64,000 bases of DNA from Epiperipatus broadwayi. Lineage: Eukaryota; Onychophora; Udeonychophora; Euonychophora; Peripatidae. Below the pieces are notes generated by a model. It was not told where the DNA came from and ran no database searches. It saw nothing but the letters and a program-made list of their open reading frames with translations. The stretch is from contig JAQFVV010006653.1 of NCBI GenBank assembly GCA_028023455.1, positions 436,001-500,000 of the forward strand. Reading direction: 5' to 3'. Made by a program: the position numbers and the translations under genes. This document shows positions 34,986 to 45,112 of this stretch, piece after piece (the stretch's first letter is position 1; each line of letters opens with the position of its first letter).

Positions 34986-35173
34986 GGTATTCTTATATCT
35001 AGAAATAACATTTTCATTTCTTGGATGTTTCCATTAGACATCATTTAGTTTAGTGAACAATAAATATGTTTATATATATATATTTAAGACAATCAATCAA
35101 GAATTATCTTGGTTTTTGATAAGTATATTTGTGTTTAAATATGAATACTATAACTGATCAATGGTTAGTCAGT

Positions 35174-35527
35174 TTAGAAGGACATATAAATTGAAGCATT
35201 AAAGTTGATAGGTTGCGTTTTGATCAAAAAAACTGATATAATTACTGGAAAAAAATTTTTATCTAAGATTTTCTTTTTTGCATTAATGATAGCAATTACA
35301 GTTACTAAAAGTACATATAAATATAGTATAGGTACTAGACTCATAAACATTAATTTTTCTGCAGGCAATGAAAAGCCTTTATTTGTCTCTTTTTGTGCAT
35401 ACATAATCACTAATTTTTCTTTCAAATGGAAATAACTAGAAAGTTTATATAGTTCTTTATTTTTTTCACAAACTATCACACAGATTTTAAATATTAATGT
35501 AAACTGGCCATAGTTCAGCAACCACAA
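35174..35527 (-). other. 117-codon ORF, unrecognised, probably spurious
   Basis: The open frame contains one hydrophobic stretch, LMFMSLVPILYLYVLLVTVI, that could span a membrane. It has no recognisable family, no splice context and a competing 76-codon ORF on the other strand. In AT-rich DNA such an ORF can arise by chance. Confidence 0.12.
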
Positions 35528-35734
35528 ATATTCCCTTCATCTACATATGAAAGTTATGTCAAATTTTTATATAGTCCTATCACATTAACTTTGTGATATT
35601 ACTTTGGAGAAGTTCTCCATTTTCTGTTTTAATATTAAATGGAATTATTTAAATAAATGTTTTTATTTAAGTTAGAATATTTGTTTGTAAACTTTTGTAT
35701 CACTTTTATTAGTTAAGGCAGAATCAAATTTTAA

Positions 35735-36480
35735 GATTGAGGTTTAATAGATTTAAATTGAATAGAATTGCTTCAAACTTTGTATACAAGAAAAAAATAT
35801 CATGCAAATCCATATGGTACACTAGTCTTAGTAGGTACCTTGTTTCTTGGATATAGAACAGAGGGTGGGAAAATACTGAATATTTTGATATCACAGTTAA
35901 TAAAAATTGTTCTTATAACTTTAATATGTTTTAAATAAGACTTGCAAAAGCATGGTGTAGAGGTTTTTTGTGCTTTCAATTTATAGTTATAATTATATTT
36001 CAAAATCAAGGTTTAATATATTTAAATTCAGTACAATTGCTTCAAACTAGTATATAACTAAGAAATACTAGCAAATCCATATGAGATACTAATCTTTTTA
36101 ATAGGTCATTAGCTTCTTATATATAAAGCAGAGGGTGAGGAAATATTGAATATTTTGATATCAAGGTTAAACATTTCTTTAGAACTTTAATATATTTTAA
36201 GTAAAGTTTATGAGAGGGTGATATAGAGATTTTTTTTGCTTTCAATTTAAAATTATAATAACATTTTAAAATAGAGATTTAATAGATTTAAGTTCAATAT
36301 AGTTTGTTGAAATTTTGTACATTTTTTAAAAATCTCTACCAAAATGATAGGATGCAATAATATTTTAGATAGATGATATAGTTTCTTTGACATGGAAGAG
36401 TATGGGTGGGTGTGAATATTTTGGTATTAAATTTAAAAACTGTTCCTAGAAATTTTTTAATATTTTTTTTCATTTATATT
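35735..36480. repeat. Diverged tandem repeat, about 270-bp unit, nearly three copies
   Basis: Units begin gaggtttaatagatttaaat (35740), aaggtttaatatatttaaat (36009) and agagatttaatagatttaag (36273). Shared internal blocks are caaatccatatg, cagagggtg and gaatattttgatatca. The third unit is the most diverged. There is no coding content. The family is unknown. Confidence 0.75.
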
Positions 36481-36482
36481 AA

Positions 36483-37045
36483 AATAAAAAAGGTTAGTTT
36501 ACAATATAGTTTCGTTAAGCTTTTTTTTTAATTTTTCAAATAAAAAGAAAAAATGTCAAATAATTTTAAACAGAAAAATATGATATTTACTATAGGGAGA
36601 TCTAGTGACTGAAGTCCTAACTCCTCACTGAGGTGAGCCAAAAGCTCAAAATCGATTGGTCTGAGAATGAGGATTTTTACGGATAGAGATTTTAAATATT
36701 TTCTCTTTTAGTACTTATAAATTAAAGCCTGTTGAGCTACTGGTATGCTCCCTATAGTGAATATCTGTATTAGAAGCTTAAAGCAAATTACACAATTTGT
36801 GACTTGCTGTATTGATTACTAAATATGATATATATAAAGAATATACATATTAACTTACTGCAGAAATATGTAGTGAATTTATACACTATGAGTGTGAAAT
36901 TGATTCAAAGTAAAATTATATGTGTTAAATGAAGTTCATTTACAATATAGTTTTGGTGAGCTTTTTTTTAAAAAAAATAAATAAAAATTTCCAATCAAAA
37001 GCAAAAATGTCAAATACTTTTCACTTAAAAGAATATTTCATATTT
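36483..37045. repeat. Direct repeats of about 110 bp flanking a family C insert
   Basis: 36490-36590 and 36930-37045 share tttacaatatagttt, gagctttttttt and aaaaatgtcaaat in the same orientation. Between them lies the family C copy at 36590-36770. The pair may be a tandem duplication later split by the insertion. Confidence 0.55.
36590..36770 (+). mobile_element. Family C short element with hammerhead relic
   Basis: The ends are inverted (actatagggag near 36591, ctccctatagt near 36757). The motif at 36623-36666 has stem I CTCA/TGAG and stem II GAGC/GCTC, a paired change relative to GTGC/GCAC elsewhere. Stem III and the GGTC end are kept. The core is damaged at A9 and G12. Confidence 0.6.
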
Positions 37046-39754
37046 TTAATCACTTGTATACACATGTAGTATTATATACACATAATAAATATGATATATA
37101 TATATATAAGTGTTATACATATTAATTTATAGCAGAAATATCTAATGGTATATATTATAACCTTATATTTTACCATTGGAATTTATAGATATAGCCATAA
37201 ACTATAAAAAAAAAAACCTATTAACTTGCTTCTTTTGTTAGATGAAGTAAATTAATCACCATTATTGGTATTATTGCTAGCGAGATGATCAAAAATGGAC
37301 TTAAAATGTCTCTTATAATACTACCTTTCTTCCAGACAGATTTTGTTGATTATTGTATATTAAAATATGTGCATGTCGATTGTTTTCTTTTTAAAACAAA
37401 GGTATATTTAACTTTCTTTATATATATGAAAACAAATTACACACACACAAAATTGACTTAATAGGAAAATACACAAGATAGGGGATAATAAACCAACTAC
37501 AATAAAACATAATAACTAAAACATTAATAATTATATTACAAGAAGTAAACAATCTATTATAGTTAGTGAGAATAATAAAGTTTAATATTAATTTAAAATG
37601 TGCATGTGTGCACAAAATCTTTTTTAAAAATGTAGACAATTTAAAATGTTATAAGTGTAAAAGAGTTACATAAATTTGTTTATTGAGTATTCTGTCAACA
37701 AATACATTGTTTACTAGATAAATTTATTAATTAAAATTTTGAGAACTTTAAAATTTCATTAAAAAAATTGTTTAATATTCTAATGTTAATGATTATTTAT
37801 TTGTAAAGTGAATAATTGTTTACTTTATTGGGAATGAATATTGTTAAATAGGGTATAATATTCAAAATTTAGTATTTAATTTCCATTTTTATACTATGTT
37901 TTAAAAATTGGTGCTTTTTAGACTCGCCAGATGCTCAAATTGACCTGCTTCCAGTGGTTACTATAACAACAAAACTAATTTTCCTCGGATAAACTTAAAG
38001 AGCAATGTATAATCGGTGATTTTTGATGATATATCGCAAGTTATAATTTGATTTTTTTTTTTTTAAATTAGAGTGCACAAAGGACATTGACTGGTTTAAA
38101 TCTAAAATAGTCATTTGGTTAGTCTGCTTCAACATGAAGAAGTAGAGAAACTTGCTAGGTATTTTGCCTATCTGGCAAAATGTTTTTTCTGATTGACCTA
38201 AATGGATAAAGTATAACAGCAATAATAATTATCACCTAATATTATTCAAAAGGAAACAAAATTTTAATATTTTAAATCATTCATGGAATTTTGAAATTGC
38301 TTATGGAATGTTACTGCACATAATAATAATATTCCAATAATCTTTCATTTCTTTTTTAAAATGGATTAATTTATTGGAAATAATGTTGGCTACACCTCCC
38401 TATGGTCTTCTTGAATGTTATAAATATTGTATTAATTTCTGGATTAACCTATTGTATTGTCATATAAAACTGTTTAAAATTTCAATGAAGATTATCTAAA
38501 CTGATTTGAGTCAATGAATTACTTATTCTCTCTGGGTCTTATATTTTGTTTAAAAATCACCTGAACTGTAGTAGCTGGATAGATTCAAATCACTTGAACT
38601 AGTTGATTATATAATTCCTACATTTTATATTTATGATAAATACCAATTATTAGGATATTCTTTTAACATTGCTTTGTAATGGATTAAATTATCAATTTGA
38701 TAGAATAATCCATGCCTGGCATCAGTCTAAGGATATTGGATTGCATTATGTCTTTGAAATGACATTAAAGATGTTATAAATAAAATTTCTAAATGGATTA
38801 ATTGTCACAACAATACAAGCCATAATAGGAATAATAATTGTGACTTAGTGAAAATCCTTTGGAAAATCATATTATAAATCTGTGCTATAGATTTCAACTT
38901 CTGAAAAAAAGGAGGATGGATTTCCTTGAACAGTAAATGGAACTGGATTATTAGTAAAAAAGATTATATAATTATTTTATTCTTGATTTGTTTAAATTAT
39001 TTGTTTTATAATTATTATTGTTATAAAAATGATATTAATAAAGTTCTCAAGATAATAATAGTAGGACAAAAGTACAAGTAACTACCTTAGATTAGTAGTG
39101 TAATTGGGCATAAGTGTAAAGTCTGATATAATATTTATGTTGGACATGTTTTATGAAATTTAAGATGATGTACAATCTCCCATAAACTCATTCATATTTA
39201 CTTTACTATATGTTTTATAGATCTTTGATTTCATCCTCATGATATTTAATAACTAAATATATCCTGAGTAGGTCAATAAATAATCATAGAAATTCTACTT
39301 TTTCTCTGGCCCAGGCAAGACTATATATGATATATGCAGCAAAGCAATCTTGTGGCAGTAATGATTATAGTCTCATGAATTAGTTGAAATAGACTTCTAC
39401 CTTGTTAGAATAATTCTTTATCCATTGTACAATGTAGGTGTGCAAAAGTATATATTAGTATTATATTATGAATCTATCATAATACCATGAGATATTTTAT
39501 TATTATTATAATCTCACATAGTATCAAATTAAAGAATAGGATTAGGTTTATATCTGATAATAAGCATATTTACCCTAAACACATTTTTCTCAACTGCATT
39601 CTCTCCACACTATCCTCCATTTGAAAATCAGTTGGTTATATCATATATATTAACGATAAGTGTAAGTCAATTTAAAGTACAGTATAGTTAGTTTTAAAAC
39701 ATTTTTATTTACTGTGCTAATACTAAAAAGTTAAAAATAATAGAGGTAAAATTT
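37046..39754. other. AT-rich DNA, nothing recognised
   Basis: About 2.7 kb with only short ORFs. I found no relation to the repeats described here. Confidence 0.5.
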
Positions 39755-40045
39755 TTTTTATATTAAATGCTTTTATTTACCTTGCACTAAAACAAAAAAA
39801 AAAAATTGTTTTTTCAACTACAACTAGGGTTTTTAGATTTAATTTGAAATAAAAACATGGGAAGAGTGGTCCCAAAATTAATTATGTCAATCCCTATTTT
39901 TTGTAACAAGGGGAATTGACTTAATTAATTTCTGGACCATCCCCCCATACTTTTATTTCAAATTAAATCTAAAAAACCCAATTATGGTTGAAGAAACAAT
40001 TTTTTTTTTATATAATGCATGGTAAATAAAAGCATTTATTTTTTT
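39755..40045. mobile_element. Foldback MITE, about 130-bp arms
   Basis: The left arm (taaatgcttttatttacc, caactacaactagggttttt, tttgaaataaaaacatggg) and the right arm (cccccatacttttatttcaa, aaaaaacccaattatggttg, ggtaaataaaagcattta) are inverted around 39905. There is no ORF. This family is distinct from A-E. Confidence 0.75.
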
Positions 40046-40480
40046 TTTTTGTAAAAAAAGTTATTTTTATTATTTACAGGTAAAATGCTAAGTTATTTTT
40101 TTTCTTTTAGTGCCTTTTTTTAAAAAATCTTTACTTAAAGTAACTTTTTTATCTAAGGATATTTTAAATGCTAATATTTTTATCCTTATCTTTTATTTAA
40201 TGTCATGTCTTTTTTTTTCTCTCAAAGTAACCTTTATTAATAAAAGATTATAAAAATTTTGGGTCCACAAATAAACTGATATATATATATATACTTTAAG
40301 ACCCATTCTACACAATTTATTATATTTATACAGTGCTTACTTTCCATTGAATTTTCTGCAGAAATCCAATTATTTTGTTTGAGGTTTTCAATAAAATGGA
40401 CAGATTGTATTTAAAGTGGTCTATCTAGGGTGTGTGTATTTTTTCAGATATATATATATATGTGTGTGTATATATATGTA
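40046..40480. other. AT-rich DNA with TA/TG microsatellite
   Basis: Dinucleotide runs lie near 40280 and 40450-40470. Confidence 0.5.
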
Positions 40481-40484
40481 TGGA

Positions 40485-40680
40485 ATCATTAAAATATAAC
40501 AGGAATTTTCTGTATAATAATCTAGATAACATTTCAGCTTCAATGTCACCAGACAAGAACCAATTAAAACTGGCAATGCAACATTCAATACCAGTTTTAA
40601 CTGGTTGTTGCATTGATATCTCATAGCTGAAATGTTATAAAAATTATTAAATGAAAATTTTCCATTATATTTTAATGCTG
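40485..40680. mobile_element. Foldback MITE, about 90-bp arms
   Basis: Arms ttaaaatataacaggaattt / aaattttccattatatttta and aacatttcagcttcaatg / atctcatagctgaaatgtt, with inner caattaaaactggcaatgc / ccagttttaactggttg, form a near-complete palindrome. The overlapping ORFs on both strands here are a by-product of this symmetry. Confidence 0.75.
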
Positions 40681-41575
40681 CATCTATAAGTCTGTAAAAT
40701 CTCTAATATATATATAATTTCATGAGAGATTATGGTTGCTTGTGAATATTTAGAGAAATTGTTATATTTTAAATTTTCACCCATATAAAGCTTTTGCATC
40801 CGATTTAATACTTTTGTATCATCTAGAGTATTAAACTAAAATCAGTTCCATATTTGACACAGTGTAGGTCAGATAAATACTATTGTTATTACTAAATCAT
40901 ATAGTTTCATCTTATTTTACCAATTATAATTGGTTGCTGCTTGGTTTATTATACAACAATATTTCAATTTTACATCTATAAATCCATAAAATTCTTTAAA
41001 TTTATATGAATACACACACTTGCATATTGCACTAATGTTTTGTTTGAAATATATCTTTATATAGAACAAAGATTTGCATGACTATTAAAATGAATGTGAA
41101 AATATTCTAAGATATTTGATTTGTGGATTTCAGTAAAATGGGAAAGATGAATTGGAAAGATAGACTTTGCAATTATAAAATGTTGAAAAGAGTAAGTAAA
41201 AATATTATTTATTGAAAAATAAATAATAATTTGGACTGAATATATATTGACAAGTAGATGAATTATGAAGGATATATTAGAAATTTATGTATATAATAAT
41301 AAGAATAAGAAGAAGAATTATAGAACAAAATTGCTTGATGTTCTAAAAAGATAAAATTGGAGTAATTGAAGATTAGTCAATGAATAAACAAGCTTAAAAG
41401 GGTTGTGGATTTAGCATGCAAAATGATGGGATGATGATATTAAACATATAAAAGGTACTTGAATATGAAGATAAATAATGATAATAATATTTCACATATA
41501 AATGGTATTTGAATATGATATCTAATAAGTAAATGATTGAAAAGTTTTAGTTTAGCAAATCATCTCTTTTCCACC
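40681..41575. other. AT-rich DNA, nothing recognised
   Basis: No supported feature. Confidence 0.5.
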
Positions 41576-41692
41576 GTATAGTTTAAATATATAGAATATA
41601 AGAGAACAGACTTTCACATGACCCACCACTCTCCACACTATCTCATAACATGGATACACTTGAACACATATATGTTGAAAAGATAAATAATC

Positions 41693-41736
41693 ACCAATAT
41701 ACGTATTTCATGCTAAACCAGCAATCATCAGTTGGT
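41693..41736 (-). ncRNA. Hammerhead ribozyme motif, family B, complete
   Basis: Minus strand: ACCAA (41736-41732) and TTGGT (41697-41693) form a perfect 5-bp stem I. CTGATGA follows. Stem II is TTGC/GCAT with a TGGTTTA loop and an outer U-U. GAAA leads into stem III ATACGTAT. The cleavage base is A at 41698. Confidence 0.72.
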
Positions 41737-41971
41737 CCCGATTACCATCTCTACACATATATGCTACAAGTACTCAGATATATATTAAGATAGCCAATCC
41801 TTGGCCTCAGGGTGACCTTTGAGCATTCCATCTTCAGATTTTCAATTGGATGGATGGTTGAAGAGTTGGAGTGTGGAGTAGATTGAAGTCTGTCTATTAA
41901 AGTATAAGGATTGGCTATCTTAATATATATCTGAGCACTTATAGTATATATGTGTAGAGATTGTAATCTGG

Positions 41972-42015
41972 ACCAACTGATGATTGCTGCTTTAGCATGA
42001 AATACATATAATGGT
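41972..42015 (+). ncRNA. Hammerhead ribozyme motif, family B, one stem I mismatch
   Basis: ACCAA (41972-41976), CTGATGA (41977-41983), stem II TTGC/GCAT, GAAA (41999-42002), stem III ATACATAT, cleavage base A42010, then ATGGT. The first stem I pair is A-A; the other four pair. Confidence 0.65.
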
Positions 42016-42170
42016 GATTATTTATCTTTTCAACATATGTGTTCAAGTGTATTTGTTATGAGATAGTGTGGAGAGTGGTGGGTCACGTAAGCCTGTGTGT
42101 TTCAGTTATTGTATAGTTTAAAGCAAATATATAATTAGTTTGTGCAACTGAATGATAAAAGAAGAGTGAA

Positions 42171-42295
42171 TCATGGTCTCATAGGATTATAACAAATCAT
42201 GATCTCAGTGTCCATAGGATTATAAAAAATCATGATCTCAATCTCCATAGGATTGTAACAAATCACGATCTCAGTGCTTATAGGATTATAACAAA
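42171..42295. repeat. 33-bp tandem repeat, about 3.8 copies
   Basis: Units starting tcatgatctcagtgtccata occur at 42197, 42230 and 42263, with a shorter first unit at 42171. It lies between the family B and family A composites. Confidence 0.8.
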
Positions 42296-43242
42296 TAGCA
42301 TTATTAATGATAATATATACATGACATTATTTGTTTGTACAATTAATGCTTTGATATTAAACCACTAAACATGACATGATCACTATTTCTTATGCTAGCA
42401 CATAACTGTTATTAAAACAAGCAAAACTCTCCATACAGTAGTGCCACTCAGTGCCAACCAGAGTAATCAGTGGATGCCAGAAGGCTTGTGCATAACATCC
42501 CCATTTAGTGCCTGCTCATCATATATCCCCAGATCTGGCTTGTGTCATTTTTCAGTGAGGAGCTTTGAATCTGAGAGCACTACACGTAGATCTTAGGATC
42601 TAATGCAACTCTCCAGCAGCCACCTTTTATTTCTAGTTAACTACAAAACCATGAGAGTAAAATTGAAAGCCCAATAATATTTTTAATCTAAGCTCAATAG
42701 CTTATATAGTCATATGGGTCTGAACTCAGTTCAGTACCCATACATTTTGGTGTCTTTGGCTCTTTAACAACCATAGCCACCACTATCCTATTAGGCAGGA
42801 TTGGTGTTAAACCCCTAAACATCACATGATCACTATTTCTTATGCTAGCACATAACTTAATAAAACAGGCAAAACTTTCCATACAGTAGTACCACCCTGT
42901 GCCAAACAGAGTAATCAATGGATGTCAGAAGGCTTGTGCATAAAATCCCTATCTAGTGCCTACTTATCCAATATCCCCAGACTAGCTTCTGGCTTGTGGC
43001 CATCATCAGTGAGGACCTTGGATCTGAGAGCACTGCACCTAGATCTTAGGATCTAATGCAACCCTCTAGCAGCCACCTTGTAACTCTACTTTACTACAAA
43101 ACTATGAGAATGAAATTGAAAACAATAAATAATATTTTCAATTTCATTCTCATAGTTTTGTAGTAAAGTAGAGTTAAAAGGTGGCTGCTGGAGGGTTGCA
43201 TTAGATCCTAAGATCTAGGTGCAGTGCTCTCAGATCCAAGGC

Positions 43243-43284
43243 TCCTCACTGATGATGGCCACAAGCCAGAAACTAGTCTGGGGA
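43243..43284 (+). ncRNA. Hammerhead ribozyme motif, family A, best stem II
   Basis: Stem I TCCTCA/TGGGGA. CTGATGA is followed by TGGC-CACAA-GCCA, a 4-bp stem II in which the usual A-A at 10.1-11.1 is replaced by U-A. GAAAC, ACTAGT stem III and the GUC triplet are intact, with cleavage predicted after 43278. Confidence 0.78.
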
Positions 43285-43552
43285 TATTGGATGAGTAGGC
43301 ACTAGATAGGGATTTTATGCACTAGCCTTCTGGCATCCATTGATTACTCTTATTTGGCACAGGGTGGCACTACTGTATGGAAAGTTTTGCCTTTGTTTAC
43401 AACAATTATGTGCTTAGTATAGAGACAGTGATCATGTGATGTTTAGTGGTTTAACACCAATCCTGCCTAATAGGATAGTGGTGGCTATGGTTGTTTAAGA
43501 GCCAAAGACACCAAAATGTATGGGTGCTGAATTGAGTTCAGACCCATATGAC

Positions 43553-43560
43553 TATATAAG
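43553..43560 (+). promoter_or_regulatory. TATATAAG box inside the family A unit
   Basis: Same sequence and position in the unit as 19731-19738. It is a candidate internal RNA polymerase II box upstream of the hammerhead at 43700. Function is not shown. Confidence 0.25.
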
Positions 43561-43699
43561 CTATTGAGCTTAGATTGAAAATATTATTGTGTTTTCAGTT
43601 TCATTCTCATAGTTTTGTAGTAAAGTAGTGTTAAAAGGTGGCTGCTGGAGGGTTGCATTAGATCCTAAGATCTGGGTGCAGTGCTCTCAACTCCAAGGC

Positions 43700-43741
43700 T
43701 CCTCACTGATGATGGCCACAAGCCAGAAACTAGTCTGGGGA
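43700..43741 (+). ncRNA. Hammerhead ribozyme motif, family A, intact, tandem partner
   Basis: Identical to the motif at 43243-43284 across all 42 positions, 457 bp downstream in the same orientation. Cleavage at both would release a 457-nt RNA. Confidence 0.78.
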
Positions 43742-44152
43742 TATTGGATGAGTAGGCACTAGATAGGGATTTTATGCACAAGCCTTCTGGCATCCATTGA
43801 TTACTCTGTTTGGCACAGGGTGGCACTACTGTACGGAAAGATTTGCCTTTGTTTACAACAATTATGTGCTAGTATAGAGACGGTGATCATGTAATTTTAT
43901 TCTCATGGTTTTGTAGTTAATTAGAGATAAAAAGTGGCTACTGGAGTGTTACATTAGATCCTAAGATCTAGGTGCAGTGCTCTCAGATCCAAAGCTCCTC
44001 ACTGACGAATGCCACAAGCCAGAAACTAATCTGGGGATATTGGATGAGCAGGTACTAGATGAAGGTTTTATGCACAAGCCTTCTGGCATCCATTGATTAC
44101 TCTGAATGGCCCTACTGTATGGAGAGTTTTGCCTGTTTTAATGCTTAGATAT

Positions 44153-44583
44153 CATTTCAGCAACCTATTTCAATCTGGAAGTTTTATCTTTCAGATAATA
44201 ATAGCTAAATACTTTTTACTGATTGTACTGGCTTTATAATATAAGTTGGATGTGGGTTTTATTTGAAAAAAACTCATCAACTTATTTGTGATCTGAAAAA
44301 GAAAACTTCTAAGATGTATTCAGATCAAATTCAAAGCCTAGTTGATAGATCTGATAGAGTACTGGATTTTTTGCTATATATTTATGTAGCAATAATTCTA
44401 ATGAAAATATTAAAAAATTTCTGACATCAGAATATGCTTATGCATATATCTAAACTTAGATAGACATTTCCATTTTTATGATGTAAGAATATGTGTTAAA
44501 AAATCATTATTTTATAAATTATATTGAGACCATGAAATGACTTCCTTCCCTCCAGTATTTTTTTTCTTTCAACACTTAATTTA
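44153..44583. other. AT-rich DNA up to the assembly gap
   Basis: No supported feature. The last 31 bases before the gap recur just after it. Confidence 0.5.
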
Positions 44584-45083
44584 NNNNNNNNNNNNNNNNN
44601 NNNNNNNNNNNNNNNNNNNNNNNNNNNNNNNNNNNNNNNNNNNNNNNNNNNNNNNNNNNNNNNNNNNNNNNNNNNNNNNNNNNNNNNNNNNNNNNNNNNN
44701 NNNNNNNNNNNNNNNNNNNNNNNNNNNNNNNNNNNNNNNNNNNNNNNNNNNNNNNNNNNNNNNNNNNNNNNNNNNNNNNNNNNNNNNNNNNNNNNNNNNN
44801 NNNNNNNNNNNNNNNNNNNNNNNNNNNNNNNNNNNNNNNNNNNNNNNNNNNNNNNNNNNNNNNNNNNNNNNNNNNNNNNNNNNNNNNNNNNNNNNNNNNN
44901 NNNNNNNNNNNNNNNNNNNNNNNNNNNNNNNNNNNNNNNNNNNNNNNNNNNNNNNNNNNNNNNNNNNNNNNNNNNNNNNNNNNNNNNNNNNNNNNNNNNN
45001 NNNNNNNNNNNNNNNNNNNNNNNNNNNNNNNNNNNNNNNNNNNNNNNNNNNNNNNNNNNNNNNNNNNNNNNNNNNNNNNNNNN
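44584..45083. other. Assembly gap, 500 N
   Basis: Exactly 500 undetermined bases, a placeholder length. ORFs reported across it are not real. Confidence 0.98.
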
Positions 45084-45112
45084 CAGTATTTTTTTTTTCA
45101 ACACTTAATTTA

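Larger units (their letters stand above)
41588..42110. mobile_element. Family B foldback element with 12-bp target duplication and two hammerheads
   Basis: Exact repeat gtatagtttaaa at 41576-41587 and 42111-42122. A minus arm (hammerhead 41693-41736) and a plus arm (hammerhead 41972-42015) meet around 41850. Outer ends carry gactttcacatgaccc and its inverse gtgggtcacgtaagcc. This is the best preserved family B element. Confidence 0.8.
42358..44138. mobile_element. Family A palindromic array, five units, with 14-bp target duplication
   Basis: Flanking repeats 42344-42357 (taatgctttgatat) and 44139-44152 (taatgcttagatat) match at 13 of 14, implying insertion of the 1.78-kb array as one piece. 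Two minus units (hammerhead relics 42526-42561 with 6 bases missing, and 42974-43015 with A15.1 changed) face three plus units. The plus units have intact hammerheads at 43243-43284 and 43700-43741 and a relic at 43996-44037. Spacing is 454 bp (minus pair), then 457 and 296 bp (plus). The palindrome centre is near 43130. Confidence 0.82.

Noticed and set aside
35174-35527. 117-codon ORF with a hydrophobic stretch as a possible membrane protein
   Set aside because: No homology that I recognise, overlapping ORF on the other strand and AT-biased composition; kept only as a low-confidence entry.
40421-40626. Overlapping ORFs on both strands at 40.4-40.6 kb
   Set aside because: They arise from the palindromic MITE; each strand mirrors the other.
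42358-44138. CRISPR-like or satellite array
   Set aside because: Units are long, change orientation, carry ribozymes and have target duplications, which fits mobile elements and not CRISPR.
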